DNA of 64,000 nt, taken from the NCBI GenBank assembly GCA_910587145.1, contig CAJUMH010000008.1, forward strand, positions 9,310-73,309, in the 5' to 3' direction. Below, in pieces: positions 9,028 to 18,207 of this stretch (the stretch's first letter is position 1; every line of letters begins with the position of its first letter). The DNA comes from an uncultured Ruthenibacterium sp. (GTDB taxonomy: Bacteria; Bacillota; Clostridia; Oscillospirales; Ruminococcaceae). The notes below the pieces were generated by a model. The model ran no database searches and had not been told where the DNA came from. It saw nothing but the letters and a program-made list of their open reading frames with translations. Both the position numbers and the translations under genes were made by a program.

Positions 9028-10183
9028 GCTCCTGCGCCTCCTTCCGGTTTTCTTCGGTGTAGCGATAGCACGATACCTTGTGCGTGGGCGAAAGGCTGAT
9101 CTCGCCGGGATAATCGCCCGCGCAGCCCTCGCACTGCATCTCGCAGCGATCGCGGAAATAGCAGTAGTGCGGCATATTGATGGGATTCGGCACCTTGCCG
9201 GGGATGGAATACAGCTTTTCCACCTTTTTGCCCACCACGGGCTTCGAGGCCATCAGCCCGATGGTATACGGGTGCGCGGGATGGGCGAAGATCTCTTCGG
9301 CCGTGCCCTTTTCCACGATGCGGCCGGCGTACATCACCACCACGTAATCGGCCATCTCGGCGATCACGCCCAGATCGTGCGTGATAAACATGATGGAGGA
9401 ATTGATGCGGTCCTTCAGCTGGCGCAGAAGATCCAGGATCTGCGCCTGGATCGTCACATCCAGCGCTGTAGTCGGCTCGTCGGCGATGATGATCCTCGGG
9501 CTGCAGGCCAGGGCCATGGCGATCATCACACGCTGGCGCATGCCGCCCGAAAGCTCGTGCGGGTACATCTGCGCAACGCCCTTTGCGTTGGCGATGCCCA
9601 CCATCTCCAGCAGATCGATGATGCGTTTTTCAATTTCCGCCTCGGTGCGGCCTTCGGTGTTGTGCAGCACGAGTACTTCTTTGATCTGGTCTCCGATGCG
9701 GAACACCGGGTTCAGCGCCGTCATCGGCTCCTGAAAGATCATTGAAACGTAATTGCCGCGCAGCTCCTGCATCTTTGCGGCCGGTACCTTCGCCACATCA
9801 TACGCCTTGTCGCCAAGGTTCAGGCGGATCTCGCCTTCCACGATCTGCCCCTGCGGGCGCTGCAGCAGCTGCATCAGCGAAAGGCTGGTGACGCTTTTGC
9901 CGCAGCCGGATTCTCCCACAACGCCCACCGTTTTGCCGATGGGCACCTCGAACGATACGCCGTCCACCGAACGGACGACGCCCGCGTCGGTGAAAAAGCA
10001 GGTGTGCAGATTTTCAAACTCCACCGCGTTGCCGGGATCCCTCATTTGGGTAAGATATTCGCTCTCGGGCACATTTTTGCGCTTGCGCTGCTTTTCCAGC
10101 CGATCGGTGACGCGGCGGTTCTCCCGCGCGATCTGGCGGGATTCCTTTGCGGACAGATAGCCGTCGTTGTGCTTCTTTGCCAT
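9011..10183 (-). CDS. oppD: Oligopeptide ABC transporter ATP-binding protein OppD/DppD
   Basis: 390 residues. ABC ATPase with Walker A G-E-S-G-C-G-K-S, signature L-S-G-G-M-R-Q-R and Walker B I-I-A-D-E-P-T-T-A-L-D, plus the OppD-type tail containing several Cys (C-E-M-Q-C-E-G-C). About 50 charged residues precede the domain. It forms the ATPase pair with OppF on the cytoplasmic face of the OppB/OppC permease. An AGGGGGAGG site precedes the ATG, 16 bp from the end of oppC. Confidence 0.93.
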   Translation of the reverse strand: MAKKHNDGYLSAKESRQIARENRRVTDRLEKQRKRKNVPESEYLTQMRDPGNAVEFENLHTCFFTDAGVVRSVDGVSFEVPIGKTVGVVGESGCGKSVTSLSLMQLLQRPQGQIVEGEIRLNLGDKAYDVAKVPAAKMQELRGNYVSMIFQEPMTALNPVFRIGDQIKEVLVLHNTEGRTEAEIEKRIIDLLEMVGIANAKGVAQMYPHELSGGMRQRVMIAMALACSPRIIIADEPTTALDVTIQAQILDLLRQLKDRINSSIMFITHDLGVIAEMADYVVVMYAGRIVEKGTAEEIFAHPAHPYTIGLMASKPVVGKKVEKLYSIPGKVPNPINMPHYCYFRDRCEMQCEGCAGDYPGEISLSPTHKVSCYRYTEENRKEAQEHGAEL

Positions 10184-10199
10184 CTTTTCCTCCCCCTTC

Positions 10200-11741
10200 T
10201 CAGCGCTTCATCTTCGGGTCAAAGGCGTCACGCAGGCCGTCGCCCACGAAGTTAAAGCCCAGAACCGTCATCAGCAAACAGATGCCCGCGGGGATCCACA
10301 CCCATAAATATTCTGTCAGAACATAGGAGTTGTTGACCTCGTTGATAATGTTGCCCCAGGAGGCAAAGGGGAACTTTACGCCGAGGCCCAGATAGCTCAG
10401 CGTAGCCTCTGTGATGATAATGGAGCCCAGGCCCATCGTCATATTCACGATGAGCTGCGGGATGACGTTTGGAACCAGATGGCAGAAGATGCGCCGCCGC
10501 ACGCTGAGGCCGCTGGCCTCGGCGGCCGTCATAAATTCCTGCTCGCGCAGCGAGAGGATCTGGCCGCGCACCAAACGGGCAATGCCCGCCCAGCCCAAAA
10601 AGCCCAGCAGCAGCATCAGATACAGCATCCGGATCTGGGGTTCCACCATCATGGCGTCCATCGCCGAACCCAGGATGATCATCAGCGGCATGGAGGGAAC
10701 ACAGTAAAAGATATCCACAATACGCATGATGAGGTTATCCACCCAGCCGCCAAAGTAGCCGGAAATACCGCCCAGGATCACGCCGATAACCGTCTCGATG
10801 AGAATGACGATAAAGCCGATGATGAGCGACACGCGCCCGCCGTACATCAGGCGCGTGAGCACGTCCATGCCGTTGCCCTCCGTGCCCAGCGGATGGATCC
10901 CGCCCGGGGGCGCGTATTTATCGTACACCTGCGTCGGGGTATCCTCCATCACCGAGTAGATCCGCTTGCCCGGATCGTAGGTCATGGTGTACTCCCGCTC
11001 CTGGCCGTCCACCGTCAGCGTGAACTCCGTCTCGCCGTTTTCAATGGCCTCGGCCACCCGGTCCTTGAAGATCTGGGGAATGCTGCGCCCGCTGACGCGG
11101 GACTGGACGATAAGGCGGCCCACGTTGGCCACATCCTGGCCGTCCTGGGTAATGACGCCGTGCTCCGTCATATCGTAGCGTTTGCCGTCGGCCTCAAAGC
11201 TGCCGCCCCCCTCTGCACAGGTCATCAGGGCGTTGTAGCTGAACTCATAGCTGAAGCTGGCGCCGGACTGGGTGGGATTGATGATGTCCATATAAGCCAG
11301 GCCCAGCAGGGCGCCCTTGTCGTCGGTGATCTCATAGAGCTCCTCGCCCACGGCTTCAATGTAGTATTTCGCGCCCTTGTAGATCAGCATATCCTCCTTG
11401 CCGAGCACGATGCCCAGATTGGCCCGCACCAGCGTGGGCAGCTCCTGGCCCGGGGCAACCAGATAGTGGTATTCGGTGTTCTCTGTAACGCCGGCATACT
11501 CTTTTTTCTGATACTCGAGCGTATAAAAGAACTGATCCTCGCTGTAGGGGACGACCCAGCCGCCCACAAAGGAGAACAGGAACATGCTCACCAGCATGGT
11601 GAGGCCCACAACAGCCAATCGGTTGCGGAAAAAGCGCTTTGCCACCAGCGCGCCGGGAGAGAGCACCTTTACACGCCGGTCGTCATTCAGGGAGTACTGC
11701 TCCTCCTGCAGATCGTTTTGCTTTTCCATATCCTTGCTCAT
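10200..11741 (-). CDS. oppC: Oligopeptide ABC transporter permease OppC with about 200-residue insertion
   Basis: 513 residues against about 300 for ordinary OppC/DppC. The N-terminal tail and first membrane helix (about 40-62) are followed by an about 200-residue hydrophilic region (about 70-272), predicted to lie outside the membrane. The normal OppC body then resumes with H-P-L-G-T-E-G-N-G-M-D-V-L-T-R (about 283-297) and five helices containing the EAA-type loop (E-A-S-G-L-S). The insertion is rich in Tyr, Glu, Gly and Val in beta-strand-like patterns and could contact the binding protein. It sits in the middle of a complete opp operon, with an AAGGAGG site. Confidence 0.92.
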   Translation of the reverse strand: MSKDMEKQNDLQEEQYSLNDDRRVKVLSPGALVAKRFFRNRLAVVGLTMLVSMFLFSFVGGWVVPYSEDQFFYTLEYQKKEYAGVTENTEYHYLVAPGQELPTLVRANLGIVLGKEDMLIYKGAKYYIEAVGEELYEITDDKGALLGLAYMDIINPTQSGASFSYEFSYNALMTCAEGGGSFEADGKRYDMTEHGVITQDGQDVANVGRLIVQSRVSGRSIPQIFKDRVAEAIENGETEFTLTVDGQEREYTMTYDPGKRIYSVMEDTPTQVYDKYAPPGGIHPLGTEGNGMDVLTRLMYGGRVSLIIGFIVILIETVIGVILGGISGYFGGWVDNLIMRIVDIFYCVPSMPLMIILGSAMDAMMVEPQIRMLYLMLLLGFLGWAGIARLVRGQILSLREQEFMTAAEASGLSVRRRIFCHLVPNVIPQLIVNMTMGLGSIIITEATLSYLGLGVKFPFASWGNIINEVNNSYVLTEYLWVWIPAGICLLMTVLGFNFVGDGLRDAFDPKMKR

Positions 11742-11756
11742 TTTCCGTTCGCCTCC

Positions 11757-12749
11757 TTACGAGATGCGCACGCGGGGATCGACCACCGCATACAGAATGT
11801 CGGCGATCAGGTTGCCCGCCAGCGTCAGCACTGCCATAAAGGTGAGATAGAAGAACGAGAACGGGATATCGCCGGCCACCATGGCGTCGTAGGACACCTT
11901 GCCGATGCCCGGGATGGCAAATATAGTCTCCGTGATGAGCGCGCCGGAAAACAGCCCCGGCAGCGAGCCGCCGATGATCGTTACAAGCGGAATGAGGGTA
12001 TTGCGGAACGCGTGATGATAAATTACCTTGCCCTCCGAAAGGCCCTTGGCCCGGGCGGTGCGGATGTAGTCGGCATTGAGCACCTCCAGCATATTGGTGC
12101 GGGTGTAGCGCATCAGCGAGCCGATACTCAGCACCACAAGCGTTGTGACAGGCATCACCATATGCCAGACGGCGTCCATAAAATACTGCCATGCGCTCAT
12201 ATTGCCCACGATGGCCGCAGTGGAGTGCAGGCCGTTGAGCTCGAACCAGCCCAGCTTTACCGAAAAGACCAGCTTGAGCAGCGTAGCAAAGAAAAAGGTG
12301 GGAAAGCTGATGCCCGCCAGCGCCACAGCGGAAATGACGTAGTCTGTCATGGAATACTGTTTTGTGGCCGCGACAACGCCGAGCGGGATGGCGATGACAA
12401 GCTCCAGCAGCAGAGCGACCGCACCCATGACGAAGCTGATGCCGATCACCTGGCGGAACTTCTCCAGAACCGGGATGGTGAACTTCCAGCTGTCGCCGAA
12501 ATCCAGCCGCAGCAGGTGCCCCAGCTGCTGGAAGAAGCCCGGGATGATCCCCTGATCGAGGCCGTACTGCGCCTCCAGCTGAACCAGCCACTCTTCATAG
12601 GGCTTGGAGCCTGGCTGCTGTGCCAGACGAATGGCCTGCGCCTCCACATAGCTGGTGGGCAGACAGCGCATCAGCACATAGATGATGAAAGTTACAAAAA
12701 ACAGAATGACGACAGATAGCATCAGTCGCTTGGCGATGAACTTTCGCAT
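11757..12749 (-). CDS. oppB: Oligopeptide ABC transporter permease OppB/DppB
   Basis: 330 residues with the OppB pattern: the first helix follows M-R-K-F-I-A-K-R-L, then a long extracytoplasmic loop, then five helices. The conserved loop R-A-K-G-L-S-E-G-K-V near residue 230 contacts the ATPase. It pairs with OppC to form the channel. The start at 12749 was chosen because GGGGGA lies 6-7 bases upstream and the protein then begins like its family. An upstream reading would add about 43 unrelated residues. The gene is 15 bp from oppC. Confidence 0.93.
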   Translation of the reverse strand: MRKFIAKRLMLSVVILFFVTFIIYVLMRCLPTSYVEAQAIRLAQQPGSKPYEEWLVQLEAQYGLDQGIIPGFFQQLGHLLRLDFGDSWKFTIPVLEKFRQVIGISFVMGAVALLLELVIAIPLGVVAATKQYSMTDYVISAVALAGISFPTFFFATLLKLVFSVKLGWFELNGLHSTAAIVGNMSAWQYFMDAVWHMVMPVTTLVVLSIGSLMRYTRTNMLEVLNADYIRTARAKGLSEGKVIYHHAFRNTLIPLVTIIGGSLPGLFSGALITETIFAIPGIGKVSYDAMVAGDIPFSFFYLTFMAVLTLAGNLIADILYAVVDPRVRIS

Positions 12750-12824
12750 AGTGATCCCCCTTCGGTATCGTTTTTCCGCCGGAGTAGACGGTGTGCGGCT
12801 GCCATACCGGAAACTGTCCCGTCC

Positions 12825-12850
12825 GCGGACAAAAAGGCAATTTTGTCCGC
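12825..12850 (-). repeat. Inverted repeat in oppA-oppB gap
   Basis: GCGGACAAAA (12825-12834) is complementary to TTTTGTCCGC (12841-12850) with a 6-base loop. It lies downstream of the stronger hairpin at 12877-12910 in the direction of transcription. Confidence 0.5.
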
Positions 12851-12876
12851 GTGCGGCGCACTTTCCTGAATAAAAC

Positions 12877-12910
12877 AAACGGAGGGGAGAAGGGCCTCTC
12901 CCCTCCGTTT
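12877..12910 (-). terminator. Partial terminator/mRNA-protecting hairpin after oppA
   Basis: A 14-bp perfect stem (12877-12890 with 12897-12910, core CGGAGGGGAG) followed on the minus strand by T-rich sequence. It lies between oppA and oppB and probably makes oppA message more abundant than the rest of the operon. Confidence 0.7.
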
Positions 12911-12949
12911 GCTCATACCGGGTGCGGCATACGGGCGCGGGAAATGTGT

Positions 12950-15256
12950 TTAGTTCATCTCCAGCTTCTCGATGTCGCTGTACCAGTTCCAGTAGGTGGT
13001 GATCGCGGGCGTCAGGGTATCGATATTAACGCGCTCCGTGGAGAAGCAGATAGCGTTCTGGCGCTGATACAGCGGGATCTCCACGGCCCAGTCGGCCACG
13101 ATGTCCAGACACTCCTTATAGATGGTCTTGCGGTAGGTCTGGTCGTTGGAGTTGCGGGCAGCCATGATCAGCTCGTCCAGCTCGGCGTCCTTCACCCAGT
13201 AGCTCTTCTCGTTGGAGCCGCCCTGGCTGTGGTAGATCTGGTACATATCGGGGTCGGGCGTCGCATTCCACGCCATGGCGAACATCTCCGCCTCACCGGC
13301 GTTGACGGCATTTGACATCTGGCTGAAATCGCTGATGTCGTTGACGACCAGATTGAAGCCGATCTCCTTCAGGGCTTTGCTGGCCTCGCTCAGGGCCAGG
13401 AAGGCCGGGTGGTCGCCGATACCGGCGCCAACCACGGTGACGGTGTAATCCAGCTTGGCGCCCTCGGGAGCAGCGGTAACCTTCCCGTCCTCCACAGTGT
13501 AGCCCGCAGCCTCCAGGAAGCCCAGAGCGGCCTGCTGGGCAGCGGCATAGCGCTCCTCGGCGCTCATGCCGTCGGTGTAGATGGGATCGCCGTTTACGTC
13601 AACGGAGAAAGCCTCGCGATAGCCCTCGTCCGTCACCTGGGGCGCGGCCCAGGAGGTATCGGAGATGGGGTAGTTGATCACGTTGGCCAGCTCGCTGCCG
13701 TAGTAGGAATCCACCGCCAGGCTGCGGTAGACCGCCACCTCGGTGCAGATGGCCCTGCGCAGGTTCTTGGAGGCCTCGGAGCCGCTGTCGTCGCCCACCT
13801 TGATGTTCTTGGCGGCGATGCCGGCATAGCCGTAGCCCAGGTTGGCCACGCTCTGGGTGGTGATCACGCTGCCGGTAACGCCCTCGCCGTTATTGATCTG
13901 GGTGATCTGCTCCACAGCCTGCTTGTTGTAGCTGGGGCTGATGATGTCCACCGTGCCGGCCTCCAGCGCGGGGATCAGATCCTTGTCGTCCATGGAACGC
14001 CATACGATGTTCTTGATCTTGGGCTCGCCCAGATAGTAGTTGGGGTTGGCCTGCAGGGTAACGGTGTTATTCTCCCAGGATACAAACGTATAGGGGCCGA
14101 AGCCGACGGGAACAGACGTCTTGTCGCGCACGATGCTCAAATCGCCCTTGGGGAAGCCGAATTTGTTGTTGTCGTAATCATACTGGGCAGCGTCGCCGTA
14201 GTAGTGCAGCGGGTTGATCGTGACGCCCAGCTGGTACTGAGCCTGCACGTCCAGATGCTCCAGCGTAACCTCCATGGAGTAATCGCCGGTTCTTTGAATG
14301 CCGGAGATATTGGGAACGTCTTCACCCACCGCAATGCCCTCGGTGGTCATGCTGTACACATCCTCGGGAATCAGGTCGGCCAGTGCGTCGGAGTTGCCGA
14401 TCTCGGCCTCCATCGCGGCGAAGTTCCAGTCGTACTGATTGCCGATGATCTCGAACCAGTCTGCGGCCGTGGCGCCCTGGGGCACCTCAAAGCCCCAGTT
14501 GGGAGCAACAACAGAGAGGTCGTCGTCGGCGCTGTTGGCTTCCGCTTCCACCAGGTAGTCCACAATGCCCTGAACGAACTGCGCGCCGCCGTCATCCACG
14601 GCGGCCCAGAAGGCCTTCTGCTCTTCCTCGGTCCAATTGGTAAAATCGGTGTTGTCGCGGCCGGCGGCGCCGATCAGGGAAGATTTGCTCTTCATGGAAT
14701 TCTGATACTCGGCCAGGCCCACGATGGGCAGAGACGTGAGGCTGGATATGCCGTCAAACGTGGGGTCCAGCTGCACATACATCGAGAAGATGGCGTCGTC
14801 AATGGTGACGGGCTCTCCGTCGGAGAACACCAGATCCTCGCGCATCTTGAACTTGTAAGTAACGGTGCCGTCGGGATTATCCACCACATCCACATCGGAT
14901 ACACCGTTGTCGTAGGTGTAATCTACGCCGTTATACTCACGCGTCTCGCCGGTGAGGGCCTTCAGCACAGGAGCGCCCACGCGGTCGATGCCGTACATGC
15001 TGCCGCACACCAGCCCCAGCACCTGGTTCTCGTAATCGTTGGTGTAGAAGAAGCTCGAGAACTTGCCGTCAAAGTAAGAGGTGCCGATGGTGAGGGTGTC
15101 CAGCTTGCCCTCCTCCGGCTGGTCGGCGCTGTCGCTGCTGCTCGGGGTGGAGTCGGCGGGGGTGCTGGCGGAATTGCTGTTGTTGCAGCCGGCCAGCAGG
15201 CCGAGACACATCACCAGCGCAAGCAGAAGCGCCAGCAGTTTTTTAGCGTTTTTCAT
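12950..15256 (-). CDS. oppA: Family 5 solute-binding lipoprotein (oligopeptide-binding OppA-like)
   Basis: 768 residues, longer than the usual 530-600. The signal peptide has a lipobox ending L-A-G-C (about residue 23) and a Ser/Thr/Ala linker. The mature protein has family 5 features: a V-T-Y-K-F-K-M-R-E-D-L-V-F-S-D-G-E-P region near 135-152 and a late W-N-A-T-P-D-P-D-M-Y region. Extra acidic residues (about 180-310) account for the length. It binds peptides or similar ligands for OppBCDF. AAGGAGG precedes the ATG. The C-terminus is followed by the hairpins that separate it from oppB. Confidence 0.93.
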   Translation of the reverse strand: MKNAKKLLALLLALVMCLGLLAGCNNSNSASTPADSTPSSSDSADQPEEGKLDTLTIGTSYFDGKFSSFFYTNDYENQVLGLVCGSMYGIDRVGAPVLKALTGETREYNGVDYTYDNGVSDVDVVDNPDGTVTYKFKMREDLVFSDGEPVTIDDAIFSMYVQLDPTFDGISSLTSLPIVGLAEYQNSMKSKSSLIGAAGRDNTDFTNWTEEEQKAFWAAVDDGGAQFVQGIVDYLVEAEANSADDDLSVVAPNWGFEVPQGATAADWFEIIGNQYDWNFAAMEAEIGNSDALADLIPEDVYSMTTEGIAVGEDVPNISGIQRTGDYSMEVTLEHLDVQAQYQLGVTINPLHYYGDAAQYDYDNNKFGFPKGDLSIVRDKTSVPVGFGPYTFVSWENNTVTLQANPNYYLGEPKIKNIVWRSMDDKDLIPALEAGTVDIISPSYNKQAVEQITQINNGEGVTGSVITTQSVANLGYGYAGIAAKNIKVGDDSGSEASKNLRRAICTEVAVYRSLAVDSYYGSELANVINYPISDTSWAAPQVTDEGYREAFSVDVNGDPIYTDGMSAEERYAAAQQAALGFLEAAGYTVEDGKVTAAPEGAKLDYTVTVVGAGIGDHPAFLALSEASKALKEIGFNLVVNDISDFSQMSNAVNAGEAEMFAMAWNATPDPDMYQIYHSQGGSNEKSYWVKDAELDELIMAARNSNDQTYRKTIYKECLDIVADWAVEIPLYQRQNAICFSTERVNIDTLTPAITTYWNWYSDIEKLEMN

Positions 15257-15288
15257 TTACTTTTCCTCCTTGATATATTCGAACGAAA

Positions 15289-15315
15289 GAACCTCTGAAT
15301 CAATCAGAGCTTCCC
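15289..15315. repeat. Short inverted-repeat element sharing the GGAACCTCTGA end motif
   Basis: GAACCTCTGA and TCAGAGCTTCC face each other around a 5-base centre, in the oppA leader. The same end motif recurs at 45590-45693 and 51461-51503. Confidence 0.5.
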
Positions 15316-15317
15316 AT

Positions 15318-15346
15318 GAACCGGGCGTTTTTCGCCCGGGGGTTCG
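15318..15346 (-). terminator. GC-rich hairpin upstream of oppA
   Basis: GAACCGGGCG and CGCCCGGGGGTTC pair around a T5 loop. It lies after the end of the membrane-protein gene and before oppA and may end the pepF transcript, though no clear T-run follows. Confidence 0.4.
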
Positions 15347-15455
15347 CACAAAAAAGACGGGGCTTGCCGTGTGGCCCATGTTGGAGGCTTCGCGCGGTGC
15401 GAAGATCCACCGTCAAAAACGGCCGCGCGGAGAATCCAAACGGGCGATGGAAGCG

Positions 15456-15986
15456 TCACTTTGTCCAGCGCAGCGCGCAGGCTGTGCGCAGCCACCAGAG
15501 CTGGCAGGCCGCGCACCCGCCCAACAAGAGCCAGAACAGGAGGGCGGCGCAGGCGTGCCCCTCGGCGCCGTTGCGCAAAAGATAGACGCCGTGGCCCAAA
15601 AGCGTCAACGCGGCAAAGCCCAGCGCGCAGCCGCCCCTTACCCGAAAACGGCCCACGGTAGCCTCGTACACATACGCGCGCAGCCGCTCTCCGCCATAGC
15701 TCAACCGGCACATCAGCCAGAGAACGGCGGCCTGGCTCACCAGCGCGCCGGCGTAGGGCAAGAGCACATAAGGACAATTCTGCATCCCCGGAACGGGGAT
15801 GCAGCCGGCTGCAACTATTAGCATTGCCGGCAATGCGGCGCCCAGCCAAAGGCGGATCAGGGCGCGGCGGCGTGCCTGGCCCGGCTCTGCCCAGCCGTAC
15901 AGGGCTCCGGTGTAGACGTATTCCCCACCGGCGGTGGGCTGAAAATCATTCAGGTAGCTGCGGCGGCGGGGGGACTTACCCTCCAT
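15456..15986 (-). CDS. Hypothetical four-helix membrane protein coupled to pepF
   Basis: 176 residues. A short polar N-terminus is followed by about four hydrophobic helices (near 45-65, 78-98, 112-132 and 140-160), so it is an integral membrane protein. Its ATG overlaps the TGA of the M3 peptidase gene (TGATG), indicating translational coupling. No family could be named. It resembles uncharacterised Oscillospirales membrane proteins in length and topology, but that is an impression only. Confidence 0.75.
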   Translation of the reverse strand: MEGKSPRRRSYLNDFQPTAGGEYVYTGALYGWAEPGQARRRALIRLWLGAALPAMLIVAAGCIPVPGMQNCPYVLLPYAGALVSQAAVLWLMCRLSYGGERLRAYVYEATVGRFRVRGGCALGFAALTLLGHGVYLLRNGAEGHACAALLFWLLLGGCAACQLWWLRTACALRWTK

Positions 15987-17689
15987 CACTCCACGCCCGC
16001 CCGGTCGAACGCTTCCAGCGCCTCGGCCGCCTTCGCGCACACGCCGCGCAGGCAGCTTTCTTCAAACGGGCTCTCCAGCCCGGCGTTCGCCAAAAGCTCG
16101 GTGAATACGCGGCTTCCACCCTGGCGGGTATAGGCCATATAATGCGCCCACGCGTTTTTTGCATCCTCGCGGATGAGCGCCCAGAACTGCAGCGAAACGG
16201 TTTGCGCAAGGCAGTAATCGATGTAATAGAACGGGCGGGTATAAATGTGGTGCTGGCGCTGCCAGCCCTCGCCTTCGGCATAGAACGGAATCTCGCCGTC
16301 CAGCTTCATCCACGGCATATAAACGCCCAGCAGCCGCTTCCATACGCCGTGCCGCTCGGCGGGCGTCATTTCCGGGTGCGCGTATACCTCGTGCTGGAAA
16401 TGATCCACCAGCGTGCCGTAGGGAAGGAACGTGATCGCGCCCGCGAGGTGGCTGTACAAAAACTTGCGCGCATCGGCGCCGAAGAATTTCGGTGCCCATG
16501 GCTCGGCAAAGAACTCCATCGACATGGAATGCACCTCGCAGGCCTCCATGCCCGGCCAGACATATTCCATCGGCACACGTCCGCGGTTGACCCACGCGGC
16601 AAAGGCATGCCCTGCCTCGTGCGTTACCACCTCGATATCGTGCTGCGTGCCGTTGAAGTTGGCAAAAATAAACGGGACGCCGTAGTCGGGGATGGCGGTA
16701 CAGTAGCCGCCGGATTGCTTGCCCTCTGTAGAGAGCACGTCCAGCAGCTCGCCCTCGCGCATGGTACGGAAGAACTCGGCCGTCTCGGGGCTGAGGTCGT
16801 TATAAAAAGCCTGCCCCTCGGCCAAGATCTCCTCCGGCGTGCCCTGCGGCTTCGGGTTGCCCGTGCAAAACTGCAGCGCGTTATCGGCAAAGCTCATCGG
16901 GTATTGCCTGCCCAGCCGCGCGGCCTGCCGACGATAGACGCCGTCCGCAACCGGCACTACATATTTTACCACGGCGGCGCGGAATTTTTCCACGTCCTCT
17001 TTGGTATAGCAGTTGCGGCCCATGCGGTAGTAGCCAAGCGTGGTATAGCCCTCGCAGCCCAGCTTTTTGCCCATGCTGTCCCGCAGGCGCACCAGCTCGT
17101 CGTACAGGCGGTCGAGCTCGGGCTGGTTTTCTTTATACCAGCGCCCCTCCGCCTTCCACGCGGCCAGACGGCGCGCGTCGTCCGGATCCTGCTTAAAGGG
17201 CGTCAGCTGCGAAAGCGTATACACGCCGCCCTCGAAGGGGATCTGCGCCGAGGCAATAAGCTTATCATACGCCTGACGCAAATTGTTTTCGCGCTGCAGC
17301 TCCGGAATGATCTCAGGCGAAAAGGTCTTTAAAGCGATCTCAGCGTTGCGGAACATCAAATCGCCGTATTCGGCAGAAAAATCCGCGCGATAAGGGCTTT
17401 GCAGCAAAGCCGCCGTCCATGCCTGCAGATATTCCTCCAGCTCGGGCGACGCGGCGTTCCAAAATTTTTGCTCAGCCTCGTAAAACGCATCGCGCGTATC
17501 GATAGAGTGCCGGATATGCACCAGCGTGGAGGCCGTCATAATATGCCGGTCCAGCTCGTCCTTTTTTAAAAAGGCCTCCCGCGCCGCGGCATAGCTCTCT
17601 GCCTTTTGCAGCGCCCCGGTCAGCTGCGCAAGCTGCGCCTTCAGCCCTTCCACATCCGGGCGCTGATACGGCATTTCAGAAAATTTCAC
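15986..17689 (-). CDS. pepF: M3 family oligoendopeptidase (PepF-like)
   Basis: 567-residue cytosolic zinc peptidase. The thermolysin-type active site H-E-A-G-H (about residues 353-357) sits in V-T-H-E-A-G-H-A-F-A-A-W. A downstream Glu in the M-S-M-E-F region supplies the third ligand. It cleaves short peptides, a natural partner for the neighbouring oligopeptide importer. The start is taken as GTG at 17689 because an AGAGGTG site lies upstream and M-K-F-S-E-M-P is the common N-terminus of this family. A longer reading adds unrelated residues. Confidence 0.93.
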   Translation of the reverse strand: MKFSEMPYQRPDVEGLKAQLAQLTGALQKAESYAAAREAFLKKDELDRHIMTASTLVHIRHSIDTRDAFYEAEQKFWNAASPELEEYLQAWTAALLQSPYRADFSAEYGDLMFRNAEIALKTFSPEIIPELQRENNLRQAYDKLIASAQIPFEGGVYTLSQLTPFKQDPDDARRLAAWKAEGRWYKENQPELDRLYDELVRLRDSMGKKLGCEGYTTLGYYRMGRNCYTKEDVEKFRAAVVKYVVPVADGVYRRQAARLGRQYPMSFADNALQFCTGNPKPQGTPEEILAEGQAFYNDLSPETAEFFRTMREGELLDVLSTEGKQSGGYCTAIPDYGVPFIFANFNGTQHDIEVVTHEAGHAFAAWVNRGRVPMEYVWPGMEACEVHSMSMEFFAEPWAPKFFGADARKFLYSHLAGAITFLPYGTLVDHFQHEVYAHPEMTPAERHGVWKRLLGVYMPWMKLDGEIPFYAEGEGWQRQHHIYTRPFYYIDYCLAQTVSLQFWALIREDAKNAWAHYMAYTRQGGSRVFTELLANAGLESPFEESCLRGVCAKAAEALEAFDRAGVE

Positions 17690-17849
17690 GAACAACACCT
17701 CTTTGCTTCTTGCCTGCGGAGTGCCGATGCTTCTCCCGCAAAGCAGGCAGGGCCGCCGGGTACGATTTTGGAATCGGCGCGGCGGTGTTCTTTTCCCGAA
17801 TACAATCCCACACAAGATATAGGATCTGTTGGCATTGGATCAATTATTA

Positions 17850-17878
17850 TTCTAATACATTTTGTGTGGATTGTGCAA
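17850..17878 (-). promoter_or_regulatory. Promoter candidate for pepF
   Basis: TTGCAC (17878-17873) and TTAGAA (17855-17850) on the minus strand with 17-bp spacing, in an AT-rich stretch. The 17690-18207 gap holds this promoter, the terminator at 18016-18058 and a 16-bp direct repeat (18139-18154 and 18175-18190), but no gene. Confidence 0.4.
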
Positions 17879-18015
17879 GTATTTCGATGTCAAAATACGC
17901 AAAAAGCAGAATTTTCCATATAATGCGCAATTTTCATGAGCCGTCCGCTTTTTTTGTCAGCAATCTTCACAAAATATGTGCGTACTATGCGTACATGCAG
18001 CGTGCCCCGCAAAAG

Positions 18016-18058
18016 AAAAGGGGCGTGCGGCAAAAAATTTTTGCAGCGTGCCCCTTTT
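18016..18058 (-). terminator. Long imperfect terminator hairpin after ABC exporter operon
   Basis: AAAAGGGGC (18016-18024) pairs with GCCCCTTTT (18050-18058), with further pairing CAAAAA/TTTTTG inside. On the minus strand T-rich sequence follows. It is about 150 bp after the ABC permease stop. Confidence 0.55.
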
Positions 18059-18207
18059 CCACTGTATCAATCCAAAATGCTTCTTTCCAAAAAAGAAAGC
18101 GCCGTCCTTGTATCATGGAGCCGTCCCGCCTTTAAGAAGCGGGCCGGAGCATTTTTTAGGAAATTTTTCAAAAGGCGGGCCGGGGCATTTCCTTGCTCTT
18201 TGCCCGC

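Noticed and set aside
10479..12719. Long + strand open frame (about 746 codons) opposite oppC and oppB
   Set aside because: Antisense to two clear permease genes; His/Asp/Arg-rich translation with no membrane or enzyme features.
13409..15298. Long + strand open frame (about 629 codons) opposite oppA
   Set aside because: It is a GC-rich shadow of the oppA coding strand: composition is Val/Gly/His-rich, no domain and no ribosome site.
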